6,612 bases of DNA, taken from RZYP01 sp964386405 (GTDB lineage Bacteria; Bacillota; Negativicutes; Acidaminococcales; Acidaminococcaceae). The position numbers and the translations under genes are program-made. Below are positions 1 to 5,917 of this stretch, in pieces. Numbering within the stretch: the stretch's first letter is position 1; every line of letters begins with the position of its first letter. Location of the stretch: the NCBI GenBank assembly GCA_964386405.1, contig CAYLRW010000071.1, forward strand, positions 1 to 6,612. The letters run 5' to 3'. Below the pieces are notes generated by a model. That model saw only the letters and a program-made list of their open reading frames with translations, searched no databases and had not been told where the DNA came from.

Positions 1-1
1 C

Positions 2-2383
2 GCCGCTATTTGGAATACTTTTGCATCAGATCAGGTCGTGTTGACTGAGCCTACAACAGACCGCTGGGGAACTTGGATAAGTGCCCTCATCCCTGTAAAA
101 AATCCCGCGGATGGCAAAGTGATTGCTGTTTTTGGTCTTGATTATTCAGCATCTGAGTGGTATGCACATTTGTGGAAGCATATGATTCCGGATATTATTA
201 TTGTTACTTGTCTCCTGCTGCTGTTTTTTGTTTTGCTGCATACGTGGGAACAGAACGGTATTTTGAGAGCTCTTGGCAAAAAACTTGCATACAACGAAGC
301 TTTGTATCGGAGCGTGTTTAATCAGGCACCGGTTGGCATAGCAATTATGAATGACAAAAATTTTGCATCGCAGTCGGAATTGGGAAGCCTGAATATTAAC
401 CCGATGTTTGAGAAGATTATTGGCAGAAACGGCAAGGCATTAAAAAGTGTCCAATGGACGGAAATTACTTATCCGGAAGATCTTAATGCCGATTTGCGCA
501 GCTTTGCCCAATTCAAAAATGGTGAGATTGATGGCTATTCAATGGAAAAAAGGTTTTTGAAACCAGACGGCTCAATTGTTTGGGTCAATATGAAGGTTTC
601 ACAGCTACTAGGTATTCCGGACAAACATTCTATGCATATCTGTTTGCTGGAGGATATCTCTTTGCGTAAAGCGACAGAAGAGTCTTTAAAGGAAAGCGAG
701 CGCAGCAAAACGGTGCTGCTTTCCAATCTTCCAGGTTTGGCTTACCGATGCAATTATGACCGCGAATGGACGATGCAGTATGTTTCGGCGGGGTGTCTTG
801 CTTTGACAGGCTATTTGCCGGAAAGCCTGTTGCATAATAGAGATTTATCCTATAATGATTTGATTGCACCGGATTACAGGGATACTCTTTGGGAGGAATG
901 GAAACGCGTACTTGCCATGCGAGCACCATTTAAACAAGAATACGAGATTACCACTGCTAATGGTGAAAAAAAATGGGTTCTGGAAATGGGCGAAGGGGTC
1001 TTTGACGAGCATGGGCAAGTAATTGCTTTAGAAGGAATTGTAGTAGATATATCGGAACGTAAGAAATACGAAAATTTCCTTGTTTATAATAATATGCATG
1101 ATAGATGGACAGGCTTACTTAATCGCAACTATTTGGAAAACCTGTTGGATAGTGACACTCAAGAATATCATGCCAATAAAAGAGCTTTTGTTGGTCTTAA
1201 TATGAGCCACACACAATCATTAACAAAAGTCTATGGCTTCCATTATACGCGCACTTTGCTTAAAAAGGCGGCGGATATTCTTAGCCAGTATTGTACAGAT
1301 AAACACTTGCTGTTTCATACTTTTGTTGACCGTTTTGTCTTTTATTTGTCAGACTACAAAGATAAAAACGAATTATATGCTTTTTGCCAAACAATGGAAC
1401 ATGTTTTAGAAACATTGCTTAGACCAGAAAGAGTGAATGCCGCTATTGGGGTCATCGAAATCGCGTCAGATAATAAACTGGATGCTGATTTGCTTTTGAA
1501 AAAACTCCTGATTGCTTCGGAAAAAGCTTTTGATATGTCTGATAAACATTTCGGCATTTGTTTTTATGATGCAGATATGGAAGCAAAGATAATACGTGAG
1601 GAAGATATTAAGCGGGAAATTGCGCAAATTGTAGATGACGAAAATAAGCAAGGAATATTCTTATTGTATCAACCAATTTTAGATATCAAATCGAATAAGA
1701 TTCAGGCGTTTGAAACCTTAGCCAGATTAAAAAGTGAGAAGTTTGGCTTGATTTCGCCGATGGAATTCATTCCTATCGCTGAGAAAACAAAACTAATTAT
1801 TCCACTTGGCCAAAAAATAATTATGGAAGCTTTGCAATTCCTTCAAAAACTACAAATGAACGGTTATGCAACAATTAACATTTCTATTAATGTTTCAGCT
1901 ATTGAATTGCTGCAGGAAGACTTTGTCGATAATTTGCTGAAAATAATCAGTGAAAAGCAGGTTGCGCCTGAGCGAATTGGACTGGAACTGACCGAATCGA
2001 TTTTTTCTTCGGACTATGAAGAGATCAATAACATTCTCTGGAGATTAAGAAAGATGGGGATTCATATTTCCATAGATGATTTTGGCACAGGTTATTCTTC
2101 GCTTGCCCGTGAAAGTGAATTAAGTATTGATTGCTTAAAAATTGATAAGTATTTTATAGATAAATTATTGGAAATTCAGCCGGAACAAGCAGTAATCAAA
2201 GAAATTATTTCGATGGCACATAAAATGGGACATTCAGTAATTGCCGAAGGTGTAGAATATGAAACGCAAAAGCAATACCTGTTGGCGAACAACTGCGATA
2301 AAATACAAGGGTATCTCATAGGCAAACCTTCAGATGAAGAAGAGGCGGTTAAACTATTAGAAAAATATAATAAGCCATTGTGA
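2..2383 (+). CDS. Membrane PAS-PAS-GGDEF(degenerate)-EAL protein, likely c-di-GMP phosphodiesterase (5' partial)
   Basis: The frame is open to the left edge, so the true start lies outside. A GTG at 38 is in frame but has no ribosome binding site and cuts into the sensor domain. Residues below count from that GTG. Residues 1-45 look like the end of an extracytoplasmic Cache/PAS-like sensor (GTWISALIPV..., VFGLDYSASEW). One TM helix spans about 48-68. PAS 1 is about 88-215 and PAS 2 about 223-345. The GGDEF domain (345-510) has FVDRF at 429-433 where GGDEF should be, and Asn388 where the first metal-binding Asp is usual, so cyclase activity is unlikely. The EAL domain (about 525-775) keeps E559 (ETL variant), N618, E650 in LELTE, D680-D681 in DDFGTGYSSL, K701, E737 in AEGVE and Q757, which is the full catalytic set. 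It probably hydrolyses c-di-GMP to pGpG in response to an external signal, with the GGDEF domain structural or GTP-sensing. Confidence is high for architecture, moderate for activity. Confidence 0.93.
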   Translation, partial: AAIWNTFASDQVVLTEPTTDRWGTWISALIPVKNPADGKVIAVFGLDYSASEWYAHLWKHMIPDIIIVTCLLLLFFVLLHTWEQNGILRALGKKLAYNEALYRSVFNQAPVGIAIMNDKNFASQSELGSLNINPMFEKIIGRNGKALKSVQWTEITYPEDLNADLRSFAQFKNGEIDGYSMEKRFLKPDGSIVWVNMKVSQLLGIPDKHSMHICLLEDISLRKATEESLKESERSKTVLLSNLPGLAYRCNYDREWTMQYVSAGCLALTGYLPESLLHNRDLSYNDLIAPDYRDTLWEEWKRVLAMRAPFKQEYEITTANGEKKWVLEMGEGVFDEHGQVIALEGIVVDISERKKYENFLVYNNMHDRWTGLLNRNYLENLLDSDTQEYHANKRAFVGLNMSHTQSLTKVYGFHYTRTLLKKAADILSQYCTDKHLLFHTFVDRFVFYLSDYKDKNELYAFCQTMEHVLETLLRPERVNAAIGVIEIASDNKLDADLLLKKLLIASEKAFDMSDKHFGICFYDADMEAKIIREEDIKREIAQIVDDENKQGIFLLYQPILDIKSNKIQAFETLARLKSEKFGLISPMEFIPIAEKTKLIIPLGQKIIMEALQFLQKLQMNGYATINISINVSAIELLQEDFVDNLLKIISEKQVAPERIGLELTESIFSSDYEEINNILWRLRKMGIHISIDDFGTGYSSLARESELSIDCLKIDKYFIDKLLEIQPEQAVIKEIISMAHKMGHSVIAEGVEYETQKQYLLANNCDKIQGYLIGKPSDEEEAVKLLEKYNKPL

Positions 2384-2429
2384 TTGTTATATTGAACTAC
2401 CAATTTAAGACTGGAAAAGATCTGGGTTC

Positions 2430-2436
2430 GAGGGGG
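2430..2436 (+). promoter_or_regulatory. Ribosome binding site of the GNAT-like gene
   Basis: GAGGGGG lies 9 nt before the ATG at 2446 and fixes that start. No convincing sigma-70 promoter is visible in the 62 bp after the EAL gene, and no terminator follows that gene, so read-through from it is possible. Confidence 0.6.
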
Positions 2437-2445
2437 TAAAAAACA

Positions 2446-2736
2446 ATGATTACGATCAAACAGGCAGAAACAGTTTTCTATGTCGGCGATTCTGCAAAAC
2501 AGCCGCTAGCTGAGATGACGTTTGTCTATGCAGGAGACAATATAATAATAATTGATCATACATCTGTAGCGGATGAGCTCCGAGGGCAAAACATCGGGAA
2601 ACAGTTACTCGAAAAGCTTATTGGATTTGCAAGGGAGAAAAATAAAAAAGTTATTCCCCTTTGTCCTTTTGCCAAGAATGAGATGATGAGAAACAAAGAG
2701 GAATATGCAGACATACTTTTTGATAATTGCAGCTAA
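2446..2736 (+). CDS. Small GNAT-like N-acetyltransferase (COG2388 / YjdJ-NATD1 type)
   Basis: A 96-residue protein matching the single-domain, minimal GNAT family COG2388. It has a short beta N-terminus, the family HT.V segment (DHTSVADELRG, 37-47), the acetyl-CoA pyrophosphate-binding loop RGQNIG (46-51), an amphipathic helix (GKQLLEKLIGFAREK) and the family-typical P.CPF segment with Cys73 (PLCPFAKNEM, 71-80). The usual loop is RGQGIG/RGQGLG; here the third position is Asn49 instead of Gly, a small deviation. Length is normal for this family, which is much shorter than standard GNATs. Substrates of this group are largely unknown, so only acetyl-CoA-dependent acyl transfer can be suggested. 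It lies 62 bp after the EAL gene and converges on the photolyase gene with a 20-bp gap; neither neighbour explains its role. It uses ATG with a good ribosome binding site. Confidence 0.85.
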   Translation: MITIKQAETVFYVGDSAKQPLAEMTFVYAGDNIIIIDHTSVADELRGQNIGKQLLEKLIGFAREKNKKVIPLCPFAKNEMMRNKEEYADILFDNCS

Positions 2737-2765
2737 AGGAGAAAAAAATTAGCTGTTTAAATTTT
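2729..2765. terminator. Possible weak bidirectional terminator between converging genes
   Basis: CAGCTAA (2730-2736, including the GNAT stop codon) pairs perfectly with TTAGCTG (2749-2755), with an extra G-U pair at the base. The 12-nt A-rich loop is followed by TTTAAATTTT. The stem is short and A/T-rich. It is the only hairpin in the 20-bp gap between the converging GNAT and photolyase genes, so it may serve both strands weakly. Confidence 0.35.
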
Positions 2766-4103
2766 GCTGATGCGTTCCAGATATTTTTTCATATTGAATT
2801 TTTGTGCCAGACGGGAGCCTGACATATAGCGTATTTTTCCAAAAATCGGCCGTTCTTTCCAAGCACGATCATGCAAACCGCCGATACTCCAGGCAATGCC
2901 GGTATAACCGTTGGGATCCCGGCCATCCAGCAAATAGCGATCATTCAGCTGAATTGCGATTTCTAAAGCTGTTTTAGGTGAAGGTGACCATTCAAGAATT
3001 TTTTTCGCCCAGTACATTCGGAGGTAACCGTGCATTTTGCCGCGTTTCGTCATTTCCAACTGAGCAGCATTCCAATAAGGATCATGAGTTTCAGCCTTTT
3101 CAAGCTGCTCAAGCGTATAAAGATAAGGGCGTTCGTCATGTAGGTGATGGCCTAATGTTTGCTGACCCCACATAGGGAAACCTTCAATTTTTTGGTAGTT
3201 TGGATTGTAATAACAAAAATTATCAGCTAATTCGCGCCGGATGATGAGCTCTTCCAAAAAGGCCTCTTGGCTGGAGCCAGGCTGCCCTTTTTGAAGAATG
3301 GTTAGAGCAACACGCTGTGGTGCGAGCTGGCCAAAATGCAGATATGGTGATAGATTTGATTGCCGATCCTCGCCGGGGTCATTGCTTAGCGTTCCGTAGC
3401 CTGTCAAGTGCTTGTTGATAAAATGATCAACTTGCTGGTAAGCTGCGTTACTGCCAGGCAAGAGCCATTGCACAGGATTTATCAGCCTGTCAACCGGCAG
3501 CGAAGCAAGTACTTTTTCCCAGTCGAAGATGGGAACAGGATAAGGCCAATTGATAGGATGGTACTGCAGAGGTGTGAAAGCGTCAAGGTAAGCGGACAAG
3601 ACACGCTGTATTTTTGGACGCAGTGTATAAGCTCCATATTCTTGTTTTGGTGAGGCCAGCCAGCAAGGAATAATGTTGTGGGCATCTACCTCGTAGACAG
3701 GGATGGCAAGCTCTTGCAAGAGATGGCGCTTCCATTGCTGTTTGACCATTAATGGGTCAAAGTCGGTGATAACTGTTTGTGCTTGGCTGCGCTCCAGAAA
3801 GCGAATCAATTCGGTCACAGGATCGCCAAACAGAAGCGAAAAAGGTATATTTTTTGCTTGCAGCTGCGCGCTGGTTTCTGCCAAGCCTTTTAACATAAAA
3901 TGGTATTGCCTTAAAGTGGCACCGGCAAAGTTTGGCGTTAGACAAAAAACAACGCCGAGAGGTTCGTTTTTTTCCAATGCTAGCTGCTGTGCGAAAACTA
4001 ATGCCCAATTATCCTCAGCGCGTTGGTCGCGACTCATCCAATAGACAATTGGACCAGATCGGGAAAGACCATCTTTTAGCTTTCTGATTCGCTCTGTTTT
4101 CAT
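2757..4103 (-). CDS. phrB: Class II deoxyribodipyrimidine (CPD) photolyase
   Basis: A 448-residue, full-length class II CPD photolyase. It uses FAD and blue/near-UV light to split cyclobutane pyrimidine dimers in DNA. The N-terminal Rossmann-like antenna domain begins with the class II signature YWMSRDQRAEDNWAL (21-35). The C-terminal FAD domain carries LSPYLHFGQ (251-259), EELIIRRELADNF (284-296), DPYWNAAQ (341-348), GKMHGYLRMYWAKKILEW (355-372) and DGRDPNGYTGIAWSIGG (393-409). By spacing, W344, W365 and W372 match the class II Trp electron-transfer chain (W360, W381, W388 in Methanosarcina mazei), N387 matches the FAD-N5-facing Asn403, and W405 matches the substrate-contacting W421. These numbers are from memory and support an active enzyme. 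The ATG at 4103 has a strong GGAGG five nt upstream. The gene stands alone on its strand, divergent from the tRNA gene; no clear promoter was found in the intergenic gap. Confidence 0.97.
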   Translation of the reverse strand: MKTERIRKLKDGLSRSGPIVYWMSRDQRAEDNWALVFAQQLALEKNEPLGVVFCLTPNFAGATLRQYHFMLKGLAETSAQLQAKNIPFSLLFGDPVTELIRFLERSQAQTVITDFDPLMVKQQWKRHLLQELAIPVYEVDAHNIIPCWLASPKQEYGAYTLRPKIQRVLSAYLDAFTPLQYHPINWPYPVPIFDWEKVLASLPVDRLINPVQWLLPGSNAAYQQVDHFINKHLTGYGTLSNDPGEDRQSNLSPYLHFGQLAPQRVALTILQKGQPGSSQEAFLEELIIRRELADNFCYYNPNYQKIEGFPMWGQQTLGHHLHDERPYLYTLEQLEKAETHDPYWNAAQLEMTKRGKMHGYLRMYWAKKILEWSPSPKTALEIAIQLNDRYLLDGRDPNGYTGIAWSIGGLHDRAWKERPIFGKIRYMSGSRLAQKFNMKKYLERISKI

Positions 4104-4108
4104 GTTAA

Positions 4109-4113
4109 CCTCC
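4109..4113 (-). promoter_or_regulatory. Ribosome binding site of photolyase gene
   Basis: On the minus strand GGAGG stands 5 nt before the ATG at 4103, confirming the photolyase start. Confidence 0.75.
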
Positions 4114-4233
4114 TGGAAGAATTCCTTTAGCGTCTATTTCTTTAAAAAGTTTTTTATTCCTGCTAATTGATGATGACAGGCATTAATTAATGTAGAATTA
4201 TTGACTGTGGGCAAGAAGTCTTTGTGCGATATC

Positions 4234-4262
4234 TTGTCAAGCAAGCTAACAAGTGGTAGAAT
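4234..4262 (+). promoter_or_regulatory. Promoter of tRNA-Thr
   Basis: A -35 box TTGTCA (4234-4239) and a -10 box TAGAAT (4257-4262) are separated by exactly 17 bp. Transcription would start near 4269, about 9 nt before the mature tRNA 5' end, leaving a very short leader. Each box differs from the sigma-70/SigA consensus at one position. Confidence 0.8.
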
Positions 4263-4277
4263 ATCAATGTTACCGAC

Positions 4278-4353
4278 GCTACTATAGCTCAGCTGGTAGA
4301 GCATCTCATTCGTAATGAGAGGGTCGTAGGTTCGAATCCTATTAGTAGCTCCA
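4278..4353 (+). tRNA. trnT: tRNA-Thr (anticodon CGU)
   Basis: A complete 76-nt cloverleaf. The acceptor stem GCTACTA (4278-4284) pairs with TAGTAGC (4343-4349). The D stem is GCTC (4287-4290) with GAGC (4299-4302). The anticodon stem TCTCA/TGAGA encloses the loop TTCGTAA with anticodon CGT at 4311-4313, reading ACG. The T arm is GTAGG-TTCGAAT-CCTAT. The discriminator is T4350 and CCA (4351-4353) is encoded. The acceptor base pairs G1-C72 and C2-G71 agree with known threonine identity elements. It is a single-gene unit with its own promoter and terminator. The CGU isoacceptor reads only ACG and usually supplements a UGU isoacceptor elsewhere. Confidence 0.97.
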
Positions 4354-4364
4354 ACAAAACAATT

Positions 4365-4401
4365 ACCGCCAAGACTTAGTCTTGACGGTTTTCTTTATTT
4401 T
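4365..4401 (+). terminator. Intrinsic terminator of tRNA-Thr
   Basis: ACCGCCAAGAC (4365-4375) pairs with GTCTTGACGGT (4379-4389) with one internal C/A mismatch and a TTA loop. The T-rich tail TTTCTTTATTTT follows. It starts 12 nt after the tRNA CCA end. Confidence 0.88.
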
Positions 4402-4596
4402 AATTAGCTAGGTGCAAACTCATGTGGCGAAAAAATGAGGTTGCTTGTTTAAATTTTCTGAATATTGTATAATCGCCATAGGAGATATGTTATTACGTGT
4501 TATAAAGGGCAGGCTCTTTTAATGGGTGACAAAAAACTGTAGTTGCCTACTAATGTTTTGGTGCTAATAGCTAAATAAAAGGAGAGGTGATTTATT
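4402..4596 (+). promoter_or_regulatory. Intergenic region with long leader of the SHOCT gene
   Basis: This 195-bp stretch holds the promoter at 4445-4473 and a leader of about 115 nt. I saw only short hairpins (for example GTAG-TTGC-CTAC at 4539-4550), no recognisable riboswitch or T-box. Two tiny frames (ATG at 4487, 11 codons; ATG at 4522, 6 codons) are present but have no convincing translation signals. Confidence 0.4.
4445..4473 (+). promoter_or_regulatory. Promoter upstream of the SHOCT gene
   Basis: A perfect -10 box TATAAT (4468-4473) lies 17 bp after TTGTTT (4445-4450). Predicted transcription start is near 4480, giving a leader of about 115 nt before the ATG at 4597. Confidence 0.7.
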
Positions 4597-4839
4597 ATGG
4601 GCCCATTTTGGGGCAGTCGTTGGGATGGTTTTGGACCATTTATGATGTTACCGATGATTTTCATCTGGCTTCTCATAATTGTGATTGGTATTTTGTTAGT
4701 ACGTAAGCTATGGCGCGAAAATCATGATAAGCAAGTGCCCACTGGATCTAAAACAGCTACTGATATTTTGAAAGAACGTTATGCGAAGGGCGAAATAAGT
4801 AAAGAAGAGTTTGAGCAAATTAAAAAGGACATTGAGTAG
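4597..4839 (+). CDS. Small membrane-anchored SHOCT-domain protein
   Basis: An 80-residue protein in two parts. A glycine/aromatic-rich N-terminus (MGPFWGSRWDGFGPF) leads into one hydrophobic helix at about 15-35, followed by Arg/Lys (RKLWR), which suggests the C-terminus is cytoplasmic. Residues 54-80 (ATDILKERYAKGEISKEEFEQ and onward) form a SHOCT domain, the short C-terminal module with the L..RYA.GEI..EEF pattern. SHOCT is thought to mediate oligomerisation or protein contacts; no enzymatic role is known. Such short W/F/G-rich SHOCT proteins are common in bacteria and uncharacterised. The start is supported by GGAGAGGTGAT (4580-4590) before the ATG. It is monocistronic, with its own promoter and a terminator shared with the converging arsR-type gene. 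Confidence 0.9.
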   Translation: MGPFWGSRWDGFGPFMMLPMIFIWLLIIVIGILLVRKLWRENHDKQVPTGSKTATDILKERYAKGEISKEEFEQIKKDIE

Positions 4840-4852
4840 GTAGTCTTAGAAT

Positions 4853-4898
4853 AAAAAAGGCACCCTTCCGCCATAAAACAACGGATGGTGTCTTTTTT
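4853..4898. terminator. Bidirectional terminator between SHOCT and arsR-type genes
   Basis: AAAAAAGGCACCCTTCCG (4853-4870) pairs with CGGATGGTGTCTTTTTT (4882-4898) through one G-U pair and a one-base bulge/mismatch. The loop is 4871-4881. The A run on the left and T run on the right make it work on both strands. It lies just after the SHOCT stop and 4 bp from the arsR-type stop. Confidence 0.88.
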
Positions 4899-4902
4899 AG
4901 CC

Positions 4903-5190
4903 TCATTTATCTTCGGGAAACAAAACTTTAATTAATTCGACGACGCGTTGATCGCAGACCTGATAAGTGACTTCCAGTCCTTTGCGCTGGCCGGAAATGA
5001 TGCCGGCAGAACGGAGCTTTTGCAAGTGCTGGGAGGTGGTGGATTGCGGCATACCCAGGCATTCTTGCATGTGACAAACGTTGCAGCCGCCTTTTTCAAG
5101 CAGTCCTCGGACGATGCAAAGACGTACAGGATGCGCCAAGGCCTTCAGAACTTCTGAAATTTCATTATATTTATTCATATCCATGTCCAT
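4903..5190 (-). CDS. ArsR/SmtB-family winged-helix repressor, Cys-rich
   Basis: A 95-residue regulator of ArsR family size. It has the family opening VLKALAHPVRLCIVRGLL (14-31), a helix-turn-helix at about 37-65 (recognition segment GMPQSTTSQHLQKLRSAGII) and a beta wing at 66-79 (GQRKGLEVTYQV). Cysteines are C25, C36, C39, C44 and C79. C36-x2-C39-x4-C44 sits at the start of the HTH, where ArsR proteins place metal or thiol sensors. I chose the ATG at 5190: AAAGGG (5201-5206 read in reverse) is 8 nt upstream, while the in-frame GTG at 5199 almost touches it. ArsR repressors release DNA when a metal or reactive sulfur species binds or oxidises their cysteines. It is divergent from the YeeE/YedE pair and shares an inverted operator with it, so it probably represses both and senses a sulfur species. 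The inducer is inference. C25 does not align by eye with the SqrR/BigR first cysteine, and no C-terminal partner cysteine is present. Confidence 0.93.
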   Translation of the reverse strand: MDMDMNKYNEISEVLKALAHPVRLCIVRGLLEKGGCNVCHMQECLGMPQSTTSQHLQKLRSAGIISGQRKGLEVTYQVCDQRVVELIKVLFPEDK

Positions 5191-5218
5191 TTGTGACACC
5201 CTTTCATTACTGTATCCA

Positions 5219-5235
5219 TATATTACGATTTAATA
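5219..5235. promoter_or_regulatory. Candidate ArsR operator, arsR-proximal copy
   Basis: TATATTACGATTTAA (5219-5233) is the exact reverse complement of 5324-5338. Extended to 5235, it contains its own small dyad TATTA-n5-TAATA (5221-5235). It covers the predicted start point (about 5226) and touches the -10 box of the arsR promoter, a classic repressor position. Confidence 0.72.
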
Positions 5236-5261
5236 ATAATTCTGGTCAGGACTAATGTCAA
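5233..5261 (-). promoter_or_regulatory. Promoter of arsR-type gene
   Basis: On the minus strand a perfect TTGACA (5261-5256) is followed after 17 bp by TATTAT (5238-5233), five of six matches to consensus. Start of transcription would be near 5226, giving a leader of about 36 nt to the ATG at 5190. Confidence 0.8.
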
Positions 5262-5284
5262 GCGCAACTATTTTTTAAATAAAA

Positions 5285-5317
5285 TGTTGTCATAAGCCTA
5301 TTTTACTATTGACAACA
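5285..5317. repeat. Second inverted repeat in the divergent promoter region
   Basis: TGTTGTCA (5285-5292) and TGACAACA (5310-5317) are perfect 8-bp inverted arms separated by 17 bp. The right arm overlaps the -35 box of the YeeE/YedE promoter. It could be a site for a second regulator, or partly a by-product of the TTGACA box. Confidence 0.4.
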
Positions 5318-5337
5318 ATAACGTTAAATCGTAATAT
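5309..5337 (+). promoter_or_regulatory. Promoter of the YeeE/YedE pair
   Basis: A perfect -35 box TTGACA (5309-5314) is followed by a 17-bp spacer and TAATAT (5332-5337), four of six matches. The candidate operator 5324-5338 covers the -10 box completely. The leader is about 55 nt. Confidence 0.75.
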
Positions 5338-5338
5338 A
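5324..5338. promoter_or_regulatory. Candidate ArsR operator, transporter-proximal copy
   Basis: TTAAATCGTAATATA is the perfect inverted copy of 5219-5233. It overlaps the spacer and the whole -10 box of the transporter promoter, so a bound ArsR dimer should block RNA polymerase. Its centre (5331) is 105 bp from the other copy's centre (5226). Confidence 0.72.
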
Positions 5339-5384
5339 AAGATATAAGGAATATATATGTCGGGTATGTAGTTTTATAAATTAA

Positions 5385-5390
5385 AGGAGG
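5385..5390 (+). promoter_or_regulatory. Ribosome binding site of the first YeeE/YedE gene
   Basis: A perfect AGGAGG ends 8 nt before the ATG at 5399 and fixes the start. Confidence 0.85.
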
Positions 5391-5398
5391 TTTTTTGT

Positions 5399-5917
5399 AT
5401 GAATAAGGACGGAGGTTGGAGCCCCTATGTAGCAGGTGGTTTAAGTGGGTTAGTATCAATCGGTTCTGTCTGGTTTGTAGGTAAATATCTGGGCGCATCG
5501 ACAACATTTGTCAAAACTACTGGCATGTTGGAAAAAATTTTTTCGCCTGAACGGGTAGCCAAAATGCCCTACTTTATTAAGGAAACTCCGGCCATCGACT
5601 GGCAGTGGATGGTTGTTATAGGAATTGCTATTGGCGCATTTGTGGCTGCTGTTACTTCCGGCAGTTTCAAATTGCAGGCAGTCCCTGATCTGTGGGAAAG
5701 CCGCTTTGGATCTGCGGTAGCTCCCAGAGCTATGGTTGCTTTTGTCGGCGGCATTATCGCGATGTTCGGCGCACGTCTTGCCGATGGCTGCCCCAGCGGG
5801 CATGGGCTCAGCGGTGGCTTGCAGCTCGCGGTAAGCGGCTATGTTGCGTTAGCCTGCTTCTTTATTGGCGGGTTGATTTCAGCTAATTTGCTTTACAAAG
5901 GCGGTGACAAAAAATGA
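5399..5917 (+). CDS. YeeE/YedE-family half-length membrane protein (first of pair), putative sulfur-compound importer
   Basis: A 172-residue membrane protein of the YeeE/YedE (DUF395, sulphur transport) family. About four hydrophobic helices lie at 9-27, 70-89, 109-127 and 141-165. The family motif GARLADGCPSGHGLSG (124-139) has the key Cys at 131; a further Cys153 lies in the last helix. Full-length family members such as thiosulfate importer TsuA are about 330-400 residues with two repeats and pass the substrate along conserved cysteines. Here one repeat is encoded per gene, so this protein probably assembles with the product of the next gene. The ATG at 5399 has a perfect AGGAGG. Its TGA overlaps the next ATG (ATGA, 5914-5917), indicating translational coupling. 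The promoter is overlapped by the candidate ArsR operator. Thiosulfate, sulfite or persulfide-related cargo is inference; no TusA-like partner is seen in the window. Confidence 0.9.
   Translation: MNKDGGWSPYVAGGLSGLVSIGSVWFVGKYLGASTTFVKTTGMLEKIFSPERVAKMPYFIKETPAIDWQWMVVIGIAIGAFVAAVTSGSFKLQAVPDLWESRFGSAVAPRAMVAFVGGIIAMFGARLADGCPSGHGLSGGLQLAVSGYVALACFFIGGLISANLLYKGGDKK

Noticed and set aside
38..40. GTG as the start of the EAL protein
   Set aside because: The frame continues upstream to the window edge, no ribosome binding site precedes the GTG, and the N-terminal residues already belong to a sensor domain.
3703..4044. Open plus-strand frame of about 113 codons inside the photolyase gene
   Set aside because: It is antisense to a clearly conserved enzyme, and its translation shows no recognisable domain and no ribosome binding site.
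4278..4353. tRNA gene as an integration site for a mobile element
   Set aside because: No integrase gene and no direct repeat of the tRNA 3' end was seen downstream in the window.
4487..4522. Leader peptide of 11 codons before the SHOCT gene
   Set aside because: GGAG is too close to the ATG, and there is no run of regulatory codons or attenuator-like hairpin.
4903..5190. Naming the regulator SqrR/BigR
   Set aside because: C25 does not align by eye with the first SqrR sensor cysteine, and there is no cysteine near the C-terminus to act as its partner.
5191..5199. GTG at 5199 as the start of the ArsR-type gene
   Set aside because: The AAAGGG ribosome binding site would almost touch it; the ATG at 5190 has a normal 8-nt spacing.
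5456..5803. Open minus-strand frame of about 115 codons inside the first YeeE/YedE gene
   Set aside because: It is a shadow of a well-supported membrane protein gene; composition is not protein-like and it has no start signals.
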